A stretch of 64,000 bases of DNA, from assembly GCA_963785755.1 (NCBI GenBank), contig CAWAXG010000053.1, forward strand, positions 28,502-92,501, written 5' to 3'. This document shows, piece by piece, positions 40,880 through 52,719 of this stretch (positions are counted from its first letter, which is position 1; each line of letters starts with the position of its first letter). Under the pieces are notes generated by a model, which saw nothing but the letters and a program-made list of their open reading frames with translations, was not told the origin of the DNA and ran no database searches. The position numbers and the translations under genes were made by a program. Origin of the DNA: JACCXG01 sp963785755. GTDB taxonomy: Bacteria > Acidobacteriota > Vicinamibacteria > Vicinamibacterales > 2-12-FULL-66-21.

Positions 40880-42937
40880 TCAGCGGATGACGCGAAACGG
40901 CACGAAGGCTTCGGCCCGAGCGTCGCCGCTCGTCGCGTCGAACACGACCGCGAACTCACCGGCGGCGATCGAAGCGACTGGCAGATCGAGCTGATAGCCG
41001 CCACCGGCTGACGCCGGGCCTACCGGGAGCTGCACGATCGTCGCTCCGCGACGGTCGATCAACCGCGCCGCGATCTTGACCGGGCCGGCGGGGTCTCGCG
41101 GCGCAATCACGCTGGTGCGCACAATCAAGCGGTCGGTGCGGGAGAAGGTGCGTCCCGCGTACACCGGCGGCTTCTCCGACGTCAGGATGGCGCGCAGGTC
41201 CGCCGGACTGCGGCTTCGGTGGACAGCGGGTGTGCTCAGCATCAGCGCGGATTCGGCCGCCGGCGACAGTTTCAAGGTCCGCTTCTCGCGATCGACCACT
41301 TCACCCTTGGCGTCGGTGACGGTGACCGCCAGCTGCACGACGCCGGCTGGCAGGTCGACCGTCGTGCCATCGCGCTCGATCGTTCGCTCGATCGCGGCAT
41401 CCGTTCCGGCTTGAATCGTGGCGAGGACTGACGCTGGCACGGTCGTGTCGCCGCGCTCGGTGCGCGGCGACCACGCCAGCGTCAGCTCGACGCGGCCGTC
41501 CACCGGCGGCCCGGCACCCGACCAGAGATCCACGAGCCGCGGCGCGTTCGGCGCCAGGAGCGTCGAGAACGCAGCGGCCACCGACGGCTCCAGGACGGCA
41601 GCGGCGGCCCGAGTCCGCGCGGCTTCGACGTCTTGCGCACGGGGCGCCCAATAGCCCTCGCGGGCCCGCACCTCGACACCTCCCCGCTTCACGCGCACCT
41701 TGATGCGATGAAACAAGCCGTCGAGCGGCATCTCCCGCGTATACCCAAGCAGATACAACGCGCTGACCTGTTTGATCATCCGAGCGAAGGCGCCGGGAAT
41801 GTCGTTGGTGCGCAGGAAGTCGCCGCCCGTCCCTGACGCGATGATCTCGAGGGGGCCGCCGAATATCGAGCTGTTGACCTGCAGACCCCTCGGGTCGACG
41901 ACGTGAATCGCCGTGTTGCTGTCATTGGCGGCGCGGACGATGTCGATCGCCATGTTGTTCAAGTCGGACGGCGTCAGGCCCGGCCCGCTGGACGAACCGG
42001 ACATCGGATCCGCGGACGCACGGCTCGGCCGCCCTATCAGGGCTTCACTCACGACGATCAGCGTCTTCCGGCCCTGACTGAGCGTGCCCAGGTGCGCGGC
42101 AGCCGCCTTGATCGCGGTCACGCTCACCTGGGTGCGCAGCCGCTCGATCTCGCCAAGCTGGCGGACGACCTGCAGGTGTGCTTCCTCGACGGCGCTTCGC
42201 GGCGGAAAGTACTCCCCCATGCGCCCCTGCAGCGTATGGATGCGATCGGCAAGCGCTCGCCGGTCCCGCGTCAGCTCAATCGCGCTGATCGGTGTGAGCT
42301 GATCCATGATGCCGACGAGATCCGTCGGACCGAACTGGTCGAGGACGGCGCGAGTGAGGGCGGCCCGGCCCCGGATCGCCGGCTCGAACTGCTGGATGTG
42401 ATACTCGTCCCAGAAAATCAGGAACGTCCGCACGTCATCACGCGCGGCTTCGGAGGCCGCGTGAGACGGGCTTCGAATCACCAGCGATCGATCGTCGCTC
42501 GGCTGGCCGTCGGCCGAGATGAACTTGAACGACGTGATCGCTTGAGGCTTGCCGTCCTCTTGAATCTCGAAGTCGTCCGCCGTCAACGTCGTCAGCGGCG
42601 TGCCGTTGCGGTCGGTCACCGTGGCGTCGACGCGAATGACGTTCGTGCCGGTCCGGAACGTCGGCGGGCGCTGCGGTTCCTGTTCCTGCCCGATCAGCAG
42701 AGACGAGGCGAAGACCGCGGCGGCGAGCAGCCCGTGGTAAAACGCCAGCGTCGCACCGAGGGCGGCGAGGCGCCCCGCTGGCAAGGCGCGACGACCGAGA
42801 ATACCGGGAGTATTTGAGGGAGGAGCAACGCCGCCAGCGGGGATGCATCGCCGGCCGAATGCAGCTGGCGTTTTACCACGGGCTGCGAGGACCGCGGCGG
42901 TGCGCCGGCGCGAGAAGGGCTCACGCGATCGGCTCAC
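40880..42937 (-). CDS. VWFA-related domain protein (acidobacterial TIGR03436 type), exported
   Basis: Body recognisable from TNVIRVDATVTDRNGTPLTT, LTADDFEIQEDGKPQ, RTFLIFWDEYHIQ, IHVVDPRGLQVN, GGDFLRTNDIPGAFARMIKQ and RGGVEVRAREGYWAP, a family expanded in Acidobacteria. The VWA fold is followed by about 250 residues of beta-sandwich. The start is uncertain: GTG 42937 has GGAAG 11 bases upstream and overlaps the FMN oxidase stop. TTG 42784 gives a clean signal peptide (ATLAFYHGLLAAAVFASSLL) but no Shine-Dalgarno sequence. That signal is encoded by the left arm of a palindromic repeat (42728-42885). It probably sits in the periplasm and binds metal or protein; the role is unknown. Confidence 0.82.
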   Translation of the reverse strand: MSRSREPFSRRRTAAVLAARGKTPAAFGRRCIPAGGVAPPSNTPGILGRRALPAGRLAALGATLAFYHGLLAAAVFASSLLIGQEQEPQRPPTFRTGTNVIRVDATVTDRNGTPLTTLTADDFEIQEDGKPQAITSFKFISADGQPSDDRSLVIRSPSHAASEAARDDVRTFLIFWDEYHIQQFEPAIRGRAALTRAVLDQFGPTDLVGIMDQLTPISAIELTRDRRALADRIHTLQGRMGEYFPPRSAVEEAHLQVVRQLGEIERLRTQVSVTAIKAAAAHLGTLSQGRKTLIVVSEALIGRPSRASADPMSGSSSGPGLTPSDLNNMAIDIVRAANDSNTAIHVVDPRGLQVNSSIFGGPLEIIASGTGGDFLRTNDIPGAFARMIKQVSALYLLGYTREMPLDGLFHRIKVRVKRGGVEVRAREGYWAPRAQDVEAARTRAAAAVLEPSVAAAFSTLLAPNAPRLVDLWSGAGPPVDGRVELTLAWSPRTERGDTTVPASVLATIQAGTDAAIERTIERDGTTVDLPAGVVQLAVTVTDAKGEVVDREKRTLKLSPAAESALMLSTPAVHRSRSPADLRAILTSEKPPVYAGRTFSRTDRLIVRTSVIAPRDPAGPVKIAARLIDRRGATIVQLPVGPASAGGGYQLDLPVASIAAGEFAVVFDATSGDARAEAFVPFRVIR
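42728..42885. repeat. Triple-nested palindromic element overlapping the VWA gene start
   Basis: Outer arms 42728-42749 and 42864-42885 are perfect 22-nt complements. Inner arms CCCCGCTGGC (42773-42782) and GCCAGCGGGG (42833-42842) are perfect. The centre AATAC-CGGGA-GTATT (42800-42814) is a further hairpin. The left arm codes for the VWA signal-peptide core. Confidence 0.75.
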
Positions 42938-44112
42938 CGACTCGCACTTCCGCGGTCTTCATCGCCGGACGATCGAGATACGACGGATTCAGATCCGTCA
43001 CGGACGGACAACCGAGCAGCTTCAGCGTACGGACGACATCCGCGCGAAGGATGTCGATCGCGCGGGTCACACCCGCTCCGCCGGCCGCGCCGAGGCCATA
43101 CGCATAGGCACGCCCGACCAGAACGGCACGCGCGCCGAGGCACAGCGCTTTGACGATGTCGCTGCCGCGGCGGATGCCGCCATCCATCAGAACCTCGATC
43201 CTCCCGTTCACCGCCTCAACCACTTCCGGGCAGCACATCGATCGACGCGCGGACGCCATCGAGCTGCCGCCCGCCGTGATTCGACACGACCAGGGCGTCG
43301 GCGCCTTCGCCGACCGCCCGCCGCGCGTCCTCCTCGGTATGGATGCCCTTGATCACGATCGGGCCGCCCCACACGTCGCGAATCCAGCGCAGATCGCGCC
43401 ATGTCGCCATGGATTCTTCGAGCGCCCTGCCCACATCCGCATAGAGCATCGGACCGCCGGGAAGGACCACGTTGGGGAAGGTCATGAGACCGCCGTCGCG
43501 GAAGAAACTCGCGAGCCAGCGGGGCCGGAGGAGAAACTGCGAGACATACGGCGCCATCTTCAGCGGGTTGCGCGTGATCAGCGCGGCGATCCCGTTTCGC
43601 ACGTCGCGCTCGCGCATGCCGGCCACCGCCGTGTCGATGGTCACGACCAGCGCGCTGTAGCCGGCCTTGCGCGCGCGATCGATGCTGGCGCTCGCGACAT
43701 CACGGCCACCCGCGAGATAGAGCTGGTACCAGACCGGCCCCTTCGATGCCTGGCGCACGTCCTCGAGCAGGCAGCCGGAGAACGTCGACAGCGTGTAGGC
43801 CGTCCCGGCCTCGCCGGCGGCGTGGGCCGCCACCTCTTCGGCGCGCGGATAGAAGAGCCGGCTGCTGCCTAACGGCGCCAGGATGAACGGCAGAGCCTGC
43901 GGCGTACCGAGGACCGTCGTCCCCAGCTCACAGGTCGCGGTGGACACGGCGCAGCGGGGGCGGAGGGTCAGCCGCTCGAACGCGCGGCAGTTTTCAGCGA
44001 GCGTGAGCTCAGCCTCGGCGCCGCCGTCGATATAGTCGAAGACGGCGCGCGGCAGCCTGCGCTTCGCCGCGAGCCGCAGATCGCTGATGTTGACGGCACG
44101 GGCCACATTCAT
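42921..44112 (-). CDS. FMN-dependent alpha-hydroxy-acid oxidase/dehydrogenase, one frameshift
   Basis: ATG 44112. Landmarks of the lactate/glycolate oxidase family: AVFDYIDGGAEAELTL, PFILAPLGSSRLFYP, VWYQLYLAGGRDVA, ALVVTIDTAVAGMRERDVRN, catalytic Lys in IVIKGIHTEEDA and catalytic His in LVVSNHGGRQLDG. In the G run 43228-43230 one extra base shifts the frame after ASIDVLP; the second part EVVEAVNGRIEVLMDGGIRR, GSDIVKALCLGARAVLVGRA and YAYGLGAAG continues to the stop at 42921. Corrected span 397 codons, a normal length. It oxidises an L-2-hydroxy acid to the 2-oxo acid with FMN. Its 3' end overlaps the longer VWA start. Confidence 0.82.
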
Positions 44113-44160
44113 CTCACGCTGATTTTCTCACGGCTGAGCAGATGGCGAAGCCTTCGGCCG

Positions 44161-44425
44161 GGACGTACACTCGACGGATGACACCCTTGCCGAAGCCCCC
44201 CGAGCCCACGCCAGATCCGCTGCCGCCCCCAGAGCCGCTGCCGTTGCCGGAACCGTCGCCCGAACCGCCGCCGACGAACCCCATTCCCCACCTGAACCGG
44301 TTCTCTAACGTGCGACGTGCTACGTCCCACGTGCTCACGTGCCTGTGCGTGCACGTGCTCACGTGCTCACGTGCTCACGTGCTTGTGCGACGTGCTCACG
44401 TGCTGCGTGCTCACCTACGTGCGAA
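44161..44425. repeat. Intergenic low-complexity block: Pro/Glu- or Gly/Ser-coding tract plus CACGTGCT octamers
   Basis: 44188-44290 is a C-rich tract that would read PPEPxPDPLPPPEPLP on the plus strand and GSGxGSGGGSGSG on the minus strand. 44328-44412 contains about seven CACGTGCT octamers, each with a CACGTG palindrome. I find no convincing gene in 44113-44456. Confidence 0.5.
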
Positions 44426-44456
44426 GATACAAAGCCGCAGCGAGACCGCGAACCAT

Positions 44457-45447
44457 CTACAGCCATCCAGACGCGCGAAGGTTCTCCAGGCTGCGGTGCA
44501 CCTGCGCGCGCTCGTACGCGATCACGGTCTCGGGTGGCGCGTTCGACTCCCAGGGCGTGCGGTAGTCGGCGTCGGGCGCGGAGACGCTTCTCACGCAGGC
44601 GGCCGAGCATGACCGCCAGCTCGCTTGCGGCGCGCGGTGGATATCCCTGCCACCATCCGGCGGTGAACAGCCGGATGTGTCGCGCCTCTAGCGCGCCGGG
44701 CTCGATCGAGGCGGCCAGAGATCGACCCGTGGAGTCGAGCACCCGCAGAACGTCGGCAAATGGCACACATCCATCGCCGATCGCGCATCGCACGAGCCGA
44801 TATCCTTCGTCGGTGAATTGCGCGACGTAATCCTTCAGATGGACGTGGCGGATCCGGGCTGCCGCGCGGCTCGCGAAGGCAACCGGATCTTCGCCGACAG
44901 AAAAAGGATTGCCCGTGTCGAAGACGATGCCGACGTGGTCGCCGAGCGATTCACAGAGCTCGAGCAGCTCCTCGCTGCCGAAGTCCTGGTGATTCTCGAT
45001 GGCGAGGATCAGCCCCGCGTCGGCAACCTTCGGCGCCTCCCTGAGCAGCGTCGTGCGCGCATGCGCGACCATGTCGTGCCAGCGCGGGCCCAGCGCCGCC
45101 CGTCCTCCTTCGAGCACCGGCGTCAGATGAAATCGGATGATCGATGCCCCGATGGCCCTGGTGCACCTGATCGCGTTCGCCAGCGTCTCGCCCGGTTCGT
45201 GGGCGAGCCAGAAACTGGCGACGCGTGTGACGCTGCCGAGCCGGTCGCGGGTCTGGGCGAGATCGCGATCCGACAGGCCGGTCAGCCACCGGTGATCGAG
45301 CTCGATGCACCGGACACCGGCCTCCTGCGCAAAGGCGATGAAGCCCTGCATCCCGATCGGAGACGGATTCGCGCGGGGAGTGCCGGCGCCCTGGAGGCCA
45401 ACGGTGTAGGCAAGGCCGTAGGGATTCAGGCCTAGCGAGAGAGGCAT
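44457..45447 (-). CDS. Sugar-phosphate isomerase/epimerase (xylose-isomerase-like TIM barrel), one frameshift
   Basis: ATG 45447. TIM-barrel motifs: MQGFIAFAQEAGVRCIELDH, IIRFHLTPVLEGGRAALGPR, DAGLILAIENHQDFGSEELL, HVGIVFDTGNPFSVGEDPVA, RIRHVHLKDYVAQF and SIEPGALEARHIRLF. The Glu/Asp/His positions of the metal site are present. Near the C-terminus one extra base at 44586 shifts the frame; the corrected tail EKVSAPDADYRTPWESNA, PPETVIAYERAQVHRSLENL ends at TAG 44457, giving 330 codons. The uncorrected frame would run on through the octamer repeats to 44359. It probably interconverts a keto sugar; there is no signal peptide, so it is cytosolic. Confidence 0.78.
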
Positions 45448-45473
45448 CGCCTACCCCACTCCGATCTCCACAG

Positions 45474-45694
45474 ACGAGTTGCGCTTCGCGCTGCACGAAG
45501 GCACGAAGTCACGACGGCACGACGAGCAGATGCTGAGCAGATGTCTTGAACTGATCGCTGTCGTGCCGTCGTGCCGTCGTGGCCGTCGTGCGGCGCGAAG
45601 CGCAAACTCGTGGTCTCGAGGAGTTCCCCGCCTCACCGAAGCCGCGCCCAGCAGGGTCGGGCGCGCGAAGGCGGGGAAGTTGGAAGTTGACCCT
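45474..45694. repeat. Inverted GTCGTGCC octamer arrays followed by a GGAAGTT heptamer module
   Basis: Left arm 45474-45523 (ACGAGTTGCGCTTCGCGCTG... to ...GACGGCACGAC) and right arm 45560-45611 (GTCGTGCCGTCGTGCC... to ...GCGCAAACTCGT) pair over about 50 nt with few mismatches; loop 36 nt. After it, a GC-rich block and GAAGTTGGAAGTTGA (45680-45694) follow. It fills the gap between the isomerase start and the PQQ gene stop. Confidence 0.72.
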
Positions 45695-45702
45695 GTCCTC
45701 CG

Positions 45703-47408
45703 TCAGTACAACACAAAGGTGTAGAGCGTATCGTTGACCGCCACCAGCACGTACTGGCGGCCGTCGAGCATGTGCGTCTGCGGCGCATTCGAAATGTTGC
45801 CGATGCGCGCATGCCAGAGCGGCTTGCCTTTGACGGCATCGAAGGCCACGAAATTGCCGCTGCCATCGCCGGTGAAGAGCACCCGGCCAGCCGAGGTCAG
45901 CATGCCGGCTCCGCCACCCCCGCCGAGCGGCCACGCGTGCCGCCAGACGGTCTTGCCGGTCCGGTAATCGATCGCGGCCAGCGCGTTCCCGGCCGAGCCG
46001 ACGCCGACCGCCAGCTTGCCGCCGAGGCCCATCGAACCGCGTGGATCGGGATCGGTGAGATACAACAGCTGGAATCCGTTGTTCTCCTGCGTGTAGAACA
46101 AACCGGTATCGGGGGAATAGGCCGGCGGCTGCCAGTTGACGACGCCCCCTTCGACTGGCGAGACGAGCGAACCAGGAATGGTGGCTTCCTTCTCGGGGTT
46201 CGGTTCCGGTTCACCGCTGGGCCTGACGTGCTTCGCCCAGTTCGTCGTCGTCCCGTACTTGCTCGTGACGACGTGCTCGCCGGTGACGCGGTCGACGGTG
46301 AAGAAGTAGCCGTTGCGCGAAGCCGTCGAGATCAGCTTCCGCGGCTTGCCGTTGATCGTGCCGTCGATCAGGATCGGCGTCTGCGCGGAGTCCCAGTCGT
46401 GCGTGTCGTGCGGGGACGTCTGGAAGTACCACGCCATCTTGCCGGTCTCTACGTTGACGGCAACGAGTGAACAGGTGAACAGGTTGTCGCCCTTGCGGCC
46501 GGCCCCCGTGTAACCCGGTGTCGGGTTGCCCGTGCCGAAGATATACAGCTTGGTCTCCGGGTCGTAGACGCCCGGAATCCACACCTGACCACCGCCATGG
46601 CGAGCGGCGTTGAGGCTGGGCCACGTTTCGAGCCCCGGATCGCCGGGGTTCATCGGCACGGTGTAGAAGATCCACTTGCGCTTGCCCGTTTCGGGATCGA
46701 ACGACTGCAGGAACCCGGGCGCGTCGAGATCGTTTCCCGTGCCGACGAGCACGTGATCGCCGATGACGATGGGCGCCATGGTGGAGAGGTACTGCTGGTC
46801 GAAGTCCGCGATCTCGACGTGCCAGCGTTCCTTCCCGGTCCTCGCATCCAGCGAGACGAGATAGTTGTCGGGCGTCTCGAAGAAGAGATAGTTCTTCCAC
46901 ATCGCCGCGCCGCGGTTGCCGATGTGCGTCCCTCCCTTGGTCCGCCAGAAATAGCGCCAGAGCTCATGTCCGTCACGCGCGTCCAGCGCCCACACGTTGT
47001 CGGGCGAAGTGACATAGAGCACACCGCCCACCTGGAGGATCGCGCCCTTGACGCTGACGCCGCCAATCGGGAAGTCCCCCTTCCCTTCTCCGCCGACGAT
47101 GACGTTGCCACCCCGCCGCCGCCACCGCCGCCGCGCCCGAAGCCACCGAACCCGCCCGCCGCTGGCTCGCCGCCGGCCAGGCGGGCGGTCCACGCCAGCG
47201 TCAGGTTCTTGACGTTCGATTGATTGACTTGCGTGAGCGAGCTGTAGCGGCGGCCGGTGTAGTCGCCGGAATACGTCGGCCACGAATCGGACAGCGGCTT
47301 CAGCATGGACTGCGGATCGAGTCCGCCGTTCTGGGCCGCTTCCTGCCCCAGGAGCAGCACCGGTGCGGCCAGGAGACACGTCGCGAGAATGAGTTTTCTC
47401 GAGGTCAT
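45703..47408 (-). CDS. PQQ-dependent alcohol/sugar dehydrogenase-like propeller, one frameshift
   Basis: ATG 47408 overlaps the stop of the upstream cytochrome gene (ATGA), so the two are coupled. Signal peptide KLILATCLLAAPVLLLGQ. N-terminal blade: DSWPTYSGDYTGRRYSSLTQ and NVKNLTLAWTARL. A Gly-rich run precedes a frame change at 47111-47114, where one base seems missing from a C run. The rest is intact: VTSPDNVWALDARDGHELWR, GNRGAAMWKNYLFFETPDNY, HDTHDWDSAQTPILIDG and SRNGYFFTVDRVTGE. Corrected span 569 codons, the length of quinoprotein dehydrogenases. With the dihaem cytochrome it should form a periplasmic alcohol or sugar oxidation pair. PQQ biosynthesis genes are not in the window. Confidence 0.82.
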
Positions 47409-48361
47409 TTCAAGGTCACCAGATAGGCGGTCACGTTGTGAATGTCTTTGTCGGTGTACACGGTCAGCAGGTTCCTGTGGCCCTCGAGCGGGTCGCGAAC
47501 ATCGACCTTCGGCACATCGCCGTTGCGCCGGAACGAGCGCTGCACGCCGTCGGCCGGCGTCAAAATGACAATGAAGTCGTCGATGCGATCGAGACGCCCT
47601 TCGACCTTCTGACCCGACGGCTGCGTGACGGTCACGCGTACCTCGCGACGGTTCGACGCCGGCGCATCGCCGCCACCGCCTCGCCCGCCGCGCCCGCCCC
47701 GGCCGCCGCCTCCGCCCGATACCCACAGATTCTGCAGCTGCAGGGGATCGGACACTCTCGACGCCAGCCCTTTGAGATCGCCGGTCGGCGAGTGGCAGGA
47801 CGCGCATTTCGCCGTGAAGTAGGTCTGCCCGGCGGTCGCGTCACCGACGAGGATGTTCAAATCGGCGGGCTCGGCGCCAGGAGGAGGCGACCCCTGTCCG
47901 CGCATCGAGGCCACGACGCTGTGGATGTACTCCGCGAGCGCTCTCGCATCGTCATCGGAGATCTGCGGGAATGGCGGCATCGGCGGCAACCCCGGCGTCT
48001 GACGGCCATTGCGGACGACCGGCAGGATCAGCTCACCTTTCTGGTCGTTCAACACGAGCTGCGACCGAAGCAGGTTGACGCCTCCCATGTCGCCGCCGCG
48101 CAGGTCAGGTCCGTGACACAAACGGCAGCTCGCGCCATAGATGGCCTGCCCGCGCTTGATCAGTTCCGGATCCCCCGGCGGACGCTGCTGCGCCGGAAAC
48201 GTCGCCGGCCCGCCGCGTCCCTGCCCGCGGCCGCCCGGCGGCTGCTGACCCGCGGGAGCGGGCGCGGGCTTCGCCGTTTGTGGATCCTGCGCCGCCGTAT
48301 GCGCAACGGCGACCATGAATCCCGCGCAGGCCGCCGCGAGTAACCCCTTCGTCAGATGCAT
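47405..48361 (-). CDS. Dihaem c-type cytochrome, partner of the PQQ dehydrogenase
   Basis: 318 residues from ATG 48361. Signal peptide LLAAACAGFMVAVAHTAAQ, then a Pro/Gly-rich linker (about 30-62). Haem site 1 is CRLCH (C79-H83) in YGASCRLCHGPDLRGGDMGG; haem site 2 is CASCH (C186-H190) in YFTAKCASCHSPTGDLKGLA. A GRGGRGGRG run (about 218-230) is followed by a C-terminal domain (VRVTVTQPSGQKVEGRLDRI, DIHNVTAYLVTLK). It accepts electrons from the PQQ enzyme, whose start it overlaps by 3 bases. The operon order is cytochrome then dehydrogenase. Confidence 0.85.
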   Translation of the reverse strand: MHLTKGLLAAACAGFMVAVAHTAAQDPQTAKPAPAPAGQQPPGGRGQGRGGPATFPAQQRPPGDPELIKRGQAIYGASCRLCHGPDLRGGDMGGVNLLRSQLVLNDQKGELILPVVRNGRQTPGLPPMPPFPQISDDDARALAEYIHSVVASMRGQGSPPPGAEPADLNILVGDATAGQTYFTAKCASCHSPTGDLKGLASRVSDPLQLQNLWVSGGGGGRGGRGGRGGGGDAPASNRREVRVTVTQPSGQKVEGRLDRIDDFIVILTPADGVQRSFRRNGDVPKVDVRDPLEGHRNLLTVYTDKDIHNVTAYLVTLK

Positions 48362-48443
48362 CCTGTCACCTCGCCCGATGAGCGCGTCATGCTGGTGCAG
48401 TGAATGGTAGGAGATGTAGAACGGCCGGACAAGCTACGGCCGG

Positions 48444-48471
48444 CCGATCACCGATCACCGATCACCGATCA
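48444..48471 (+). repeat. CCGATCA heptamer array (4 perfect units)
   Basis: Four exact CCGATCA units at 48444, 48451, 48458 and 48465. The flanks contain ACGGCCGG/CCGGCCG inverted copies. It is in the gap between the cytochrome start and the acyl-CoA synthetase stop (48362-48596), which otherwise shows no gene. Confidence 0.65.
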
Positions 48472-48596
48472 CGTCACGATGGTACTTCAGTCAGGCTCAG
48501 CCATATGCCGGACATCCCACACGAGACGCAGACTTCCGGTGGCCTTCGTGGCCGAAGCCGTGGGCCGTTTGGTGGTGGTGGAGATTGCGAACAACG

Positions 48597-50072
<1,476 letters not shown>

Positions 50073-50123
50073 CGACCGGTGATTCTATCGTGCGGAACCA
50101 ATGCCTCGACGCCTCCGTCTTCG

Positions 50124-50157
50124 GGGGCAGGCCCTTCGACAGGCTCAGGGGCAGGCC
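50124..50157 (+). repeat. CCCTTCGACAGGCTCAGGG motif flanked by GGGGCAGGCC direct repeats
   Basis: GGGGCAGGCC at 50124-50133 and 50148-50157 brackets CTTCGACAGGCTCA. A near copy in reverse orientation lies inside the DUF1592 gene at 7007-7032. The motif resembles a widespread bacterial intergenic repeat; the origin here is not known. Confidence 0.5.
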
Positions 50158-50213
50158 GTCGAATCCGTGAATGTGGACAGTCAGGGCGACCGGGGACAAC
50201 CCGGGGAGGAGCG

Positions 50214-52680
50214 ATGGTCGAACATCTCTGGAAGGATGTCTCCTACAGCGCCCGCGGGCTACTCCGCGACCGCGCGTTCACGTTCACCACGGTCGCGACG
50301 CTCACCGTCGCGCTCGCGCTCGTGACGGTCGTCTTCGCCATCTTCAATGCCTACGTCCTCCGCCCCTACGCGGTCCGCGATCCCTACAGCCTGTATGAGA
50401 TCCGCTGGAGCGCGCGGACGGCCGGCGGCGGATCCGGCGGACGCGCGTTCAGGTGGAGCGACTATCAGGAGCTCCGCGAACGGACCGATCTGTTCGACAG
50501 CGTGATCGCCGAGCGGCACCGGGCCGCGCAATCCGAGGGCCGGCCGCTGTGGGCGGCGTTCGTATCGGGCAACTACTTCGACACGCTGGGCGGGCGCGTC
50601 GCCGCCGGCCGCGCGCTCGCCGAGTTCGACGCGCGATCGCCTGGCGCCGATCCCGTTGCGGTCCTGAGTCATGAGGCATGGACCCGCCTGTTCGATCGAA
50701 ACCCGGGCGCGGTGGGCAGCACCGTACGCCTCAACGATCAGATCCTCACCATCGTCGGGATCATGAACGAGGAGTTCCTCGGGCTGAACGACACGCCGCC
50801 CGACCTCTGGGTGCCGGTGACGATGTACGGACCGGTGTTCAAACAGGATCTGTTCAGAGCCAATCAGCCTCGCGAGCTCGCGATCATCGTCCGGCTCAGG
50901 CGCGACGTCTCCGTCGATCAGGTCGTCACCGCGCTCACTCCGGCCATGGAGCGACTCTCGGATCGATCGGGAACGGTGCGCGCCGTAGTCCTGCCGCAGG
51001 CGACGCCCGCTCCCCTGACGGCTGGACTGATCGCGCGGCTGTCTCCCGTCTTTGCGGCGTTCGTCCTCGGTACTGGTCGCGGCATGCGCGAACGTCTCGA
51101 ACGTGATGCTTGCGCGCGCCAACAGCCGGCACCGCGAAATCGGCATCCGCCTGTCGCTCGGCGCGGGCCGATGGCGCGTCGTCCGCCAGTTGATGACCGA
51201 AGGGCTGATGATCGCCGCGCTTGCCGGCGCTGCCGCCCTCGGCGCCGCCGTTCTCGTGCTGCAGACAGGCCTGGCGGTCTTTTTCCTGACGCTGCCGCCA
51301 TCTTTCGCCGCGGTCGCCCGCGTGCTGCCGCTCGACCTCGACCACCGGGTCTTCCTGTTCACGCTCATCGTGTCGGCGATCGCGACCGTGATGTTCGCGC
51401 TGCTCCCGGCGCTTCAGGCGACCAGGCTGACGCTGACGAATGCACTCCGCGGCGAGCTTGGATCGGGAATGCGCGCATCGAGGTTGAGAAACGTGCTCGT
51501 CATCGGCCAGGTGGCGGTATCCCTGGTGCTGATCGTGGTGGCCGCGACGCTCGTCCGCAACGGATCGGCGCTGCAATCGACCGACATCGGGTTCGACACG
51601 CATGCGATCGTCTCCATCAGGCAACAGAGTCAGGGGCCCAGCCTGATCACGCGGGCCCATGACGCACTCGCTTTGGATCCTCAGATTGCACGCGTCGCGG
51701 TGACGAGCCACAACCCGCTGACCGGCGAAGGGCCGAAGACACCGGTGCTGGGACCAACCGGCGCGATCGTGCCGGTGTCGTACGTTCATGTATCTCCCGA
51801 GTACTTCGACACCGTGCAGATTCCGATCGTCCGCGGCCGGGAATTCCGGCCAGACGAGGCGCTGGCCGAGGCCCGCGTGACCATCGTCAGCGCGGCCGCC
51901 GCGCACGCGCTCTGGCCGGGAGAGGATCCCGTTGGCAAGACGATTCGAGTCTGGCTCGAGCCCAAGGAACGGCCCGATGTCATGGAACGCGATCGTCTCG
52001 TTTCCAAGAGCGAGCTCGGCCAGCTGGGCGAGGACGTCGTTGTCGTCGGCGTCGCGCGGGACGCGGTGAGCGGCCTGGTCTACGACGGGCGGAACGCGCA
52101 CATCTACCTGCCGACGAATCCGTCAGGAGCAAACGCGAAGGCCCTGCTCGCACGCGGCAGGTCGACGAGCGACATCCGTCACGACCGGCTGCAGGCCGTG
52201 CTTCGGACCGTCGACCCAAGCCCGCTCGCGTTCACACTCCTGTCGCTGGACGATGCCCTGGCGCTGCAGATGTATCCGCTGATGGTGGCCTCGTGGATCG
52301 GGCTGCTGCTGAGCACGATCGCGCTCGTGCTGAGCGTTTCGGGACTCTACGGCGTGGTTACCTACAGCCTCAGTCAGCGGATCAAAGAGATTGGGATCCG
52401 GATGGCGCTCGGCGCGACATCTGCGGCCATCGTGAGGCTCGTAATGGCACAGTCGGGGCGCCTCGTCGTGATCGGCGCCGGCACCGGCCTGCTCGTGTCG
52501 TTCTCGGTGCTGGGCGCGCTCAACGCGATCATTCCGCTGGAGAACGTCTCGATTCTGGACGCGGGAGCGTTCGCGGCCGGCGCGGCGATTCTGGCCATCG
52601 CGGCGGCCGTTGCGACCTACTACCCTGCGCGTCGCGCCACGCGGATCGATCCCTCGGATGCGCTGCGCTCGGACACGTAA
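50214..52680 (+). CDS. ABC transporter permease (MacB/FtsX family), one frameshift
   Basis: ATG 50214 follows GGGGAGGAG (50203-50211). N-terminus LWKDVSYSARGLLRDRAFTF leads to span 1, then a MacB-like periplasmic domain (FVSGNYFDTLGGRVAAGRAL, VLSHEAWTRLFDRNPGAVGS, LTIVGIMNEEFLGLNDTPPD). At 51069-51070 one extra G shifts the frame inside the second span; the continuation VLVAACANVSNVMLARANSR, HREIGIRLSLGAGRWRVVRQ and the second half with QRIKEIGIRMALGATSAAIV are intact. Corrected span 822 codons. Unlike the 25.9-kb permease, it lacks the cytosolic N-terminal domain and has no PadR partner. A small TAAA hairpin follows 40 bases after the stop. Confidence 0.8.
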
Positions 52681-52719
52681 TGAGGAATGCGCGCGGGACA
52701 GAAACGCCGGATGAAGACG

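Noticed and set aside
44328..44412. CACGTGCT and other arrays considered as CRISPR
   Set aside because: Units of 7-8 nt with no spacers, degenerate, and no cas genes anywhere in the window.
44142..44612. Possible Pro/Glu-rich protein (plus) or Gly/Ser-rich protein (minus)
   Set aside because: Both readings are low complexity, run into octamer repeats and antisense of the isomerase tail, and lack a ribosome-binding site.
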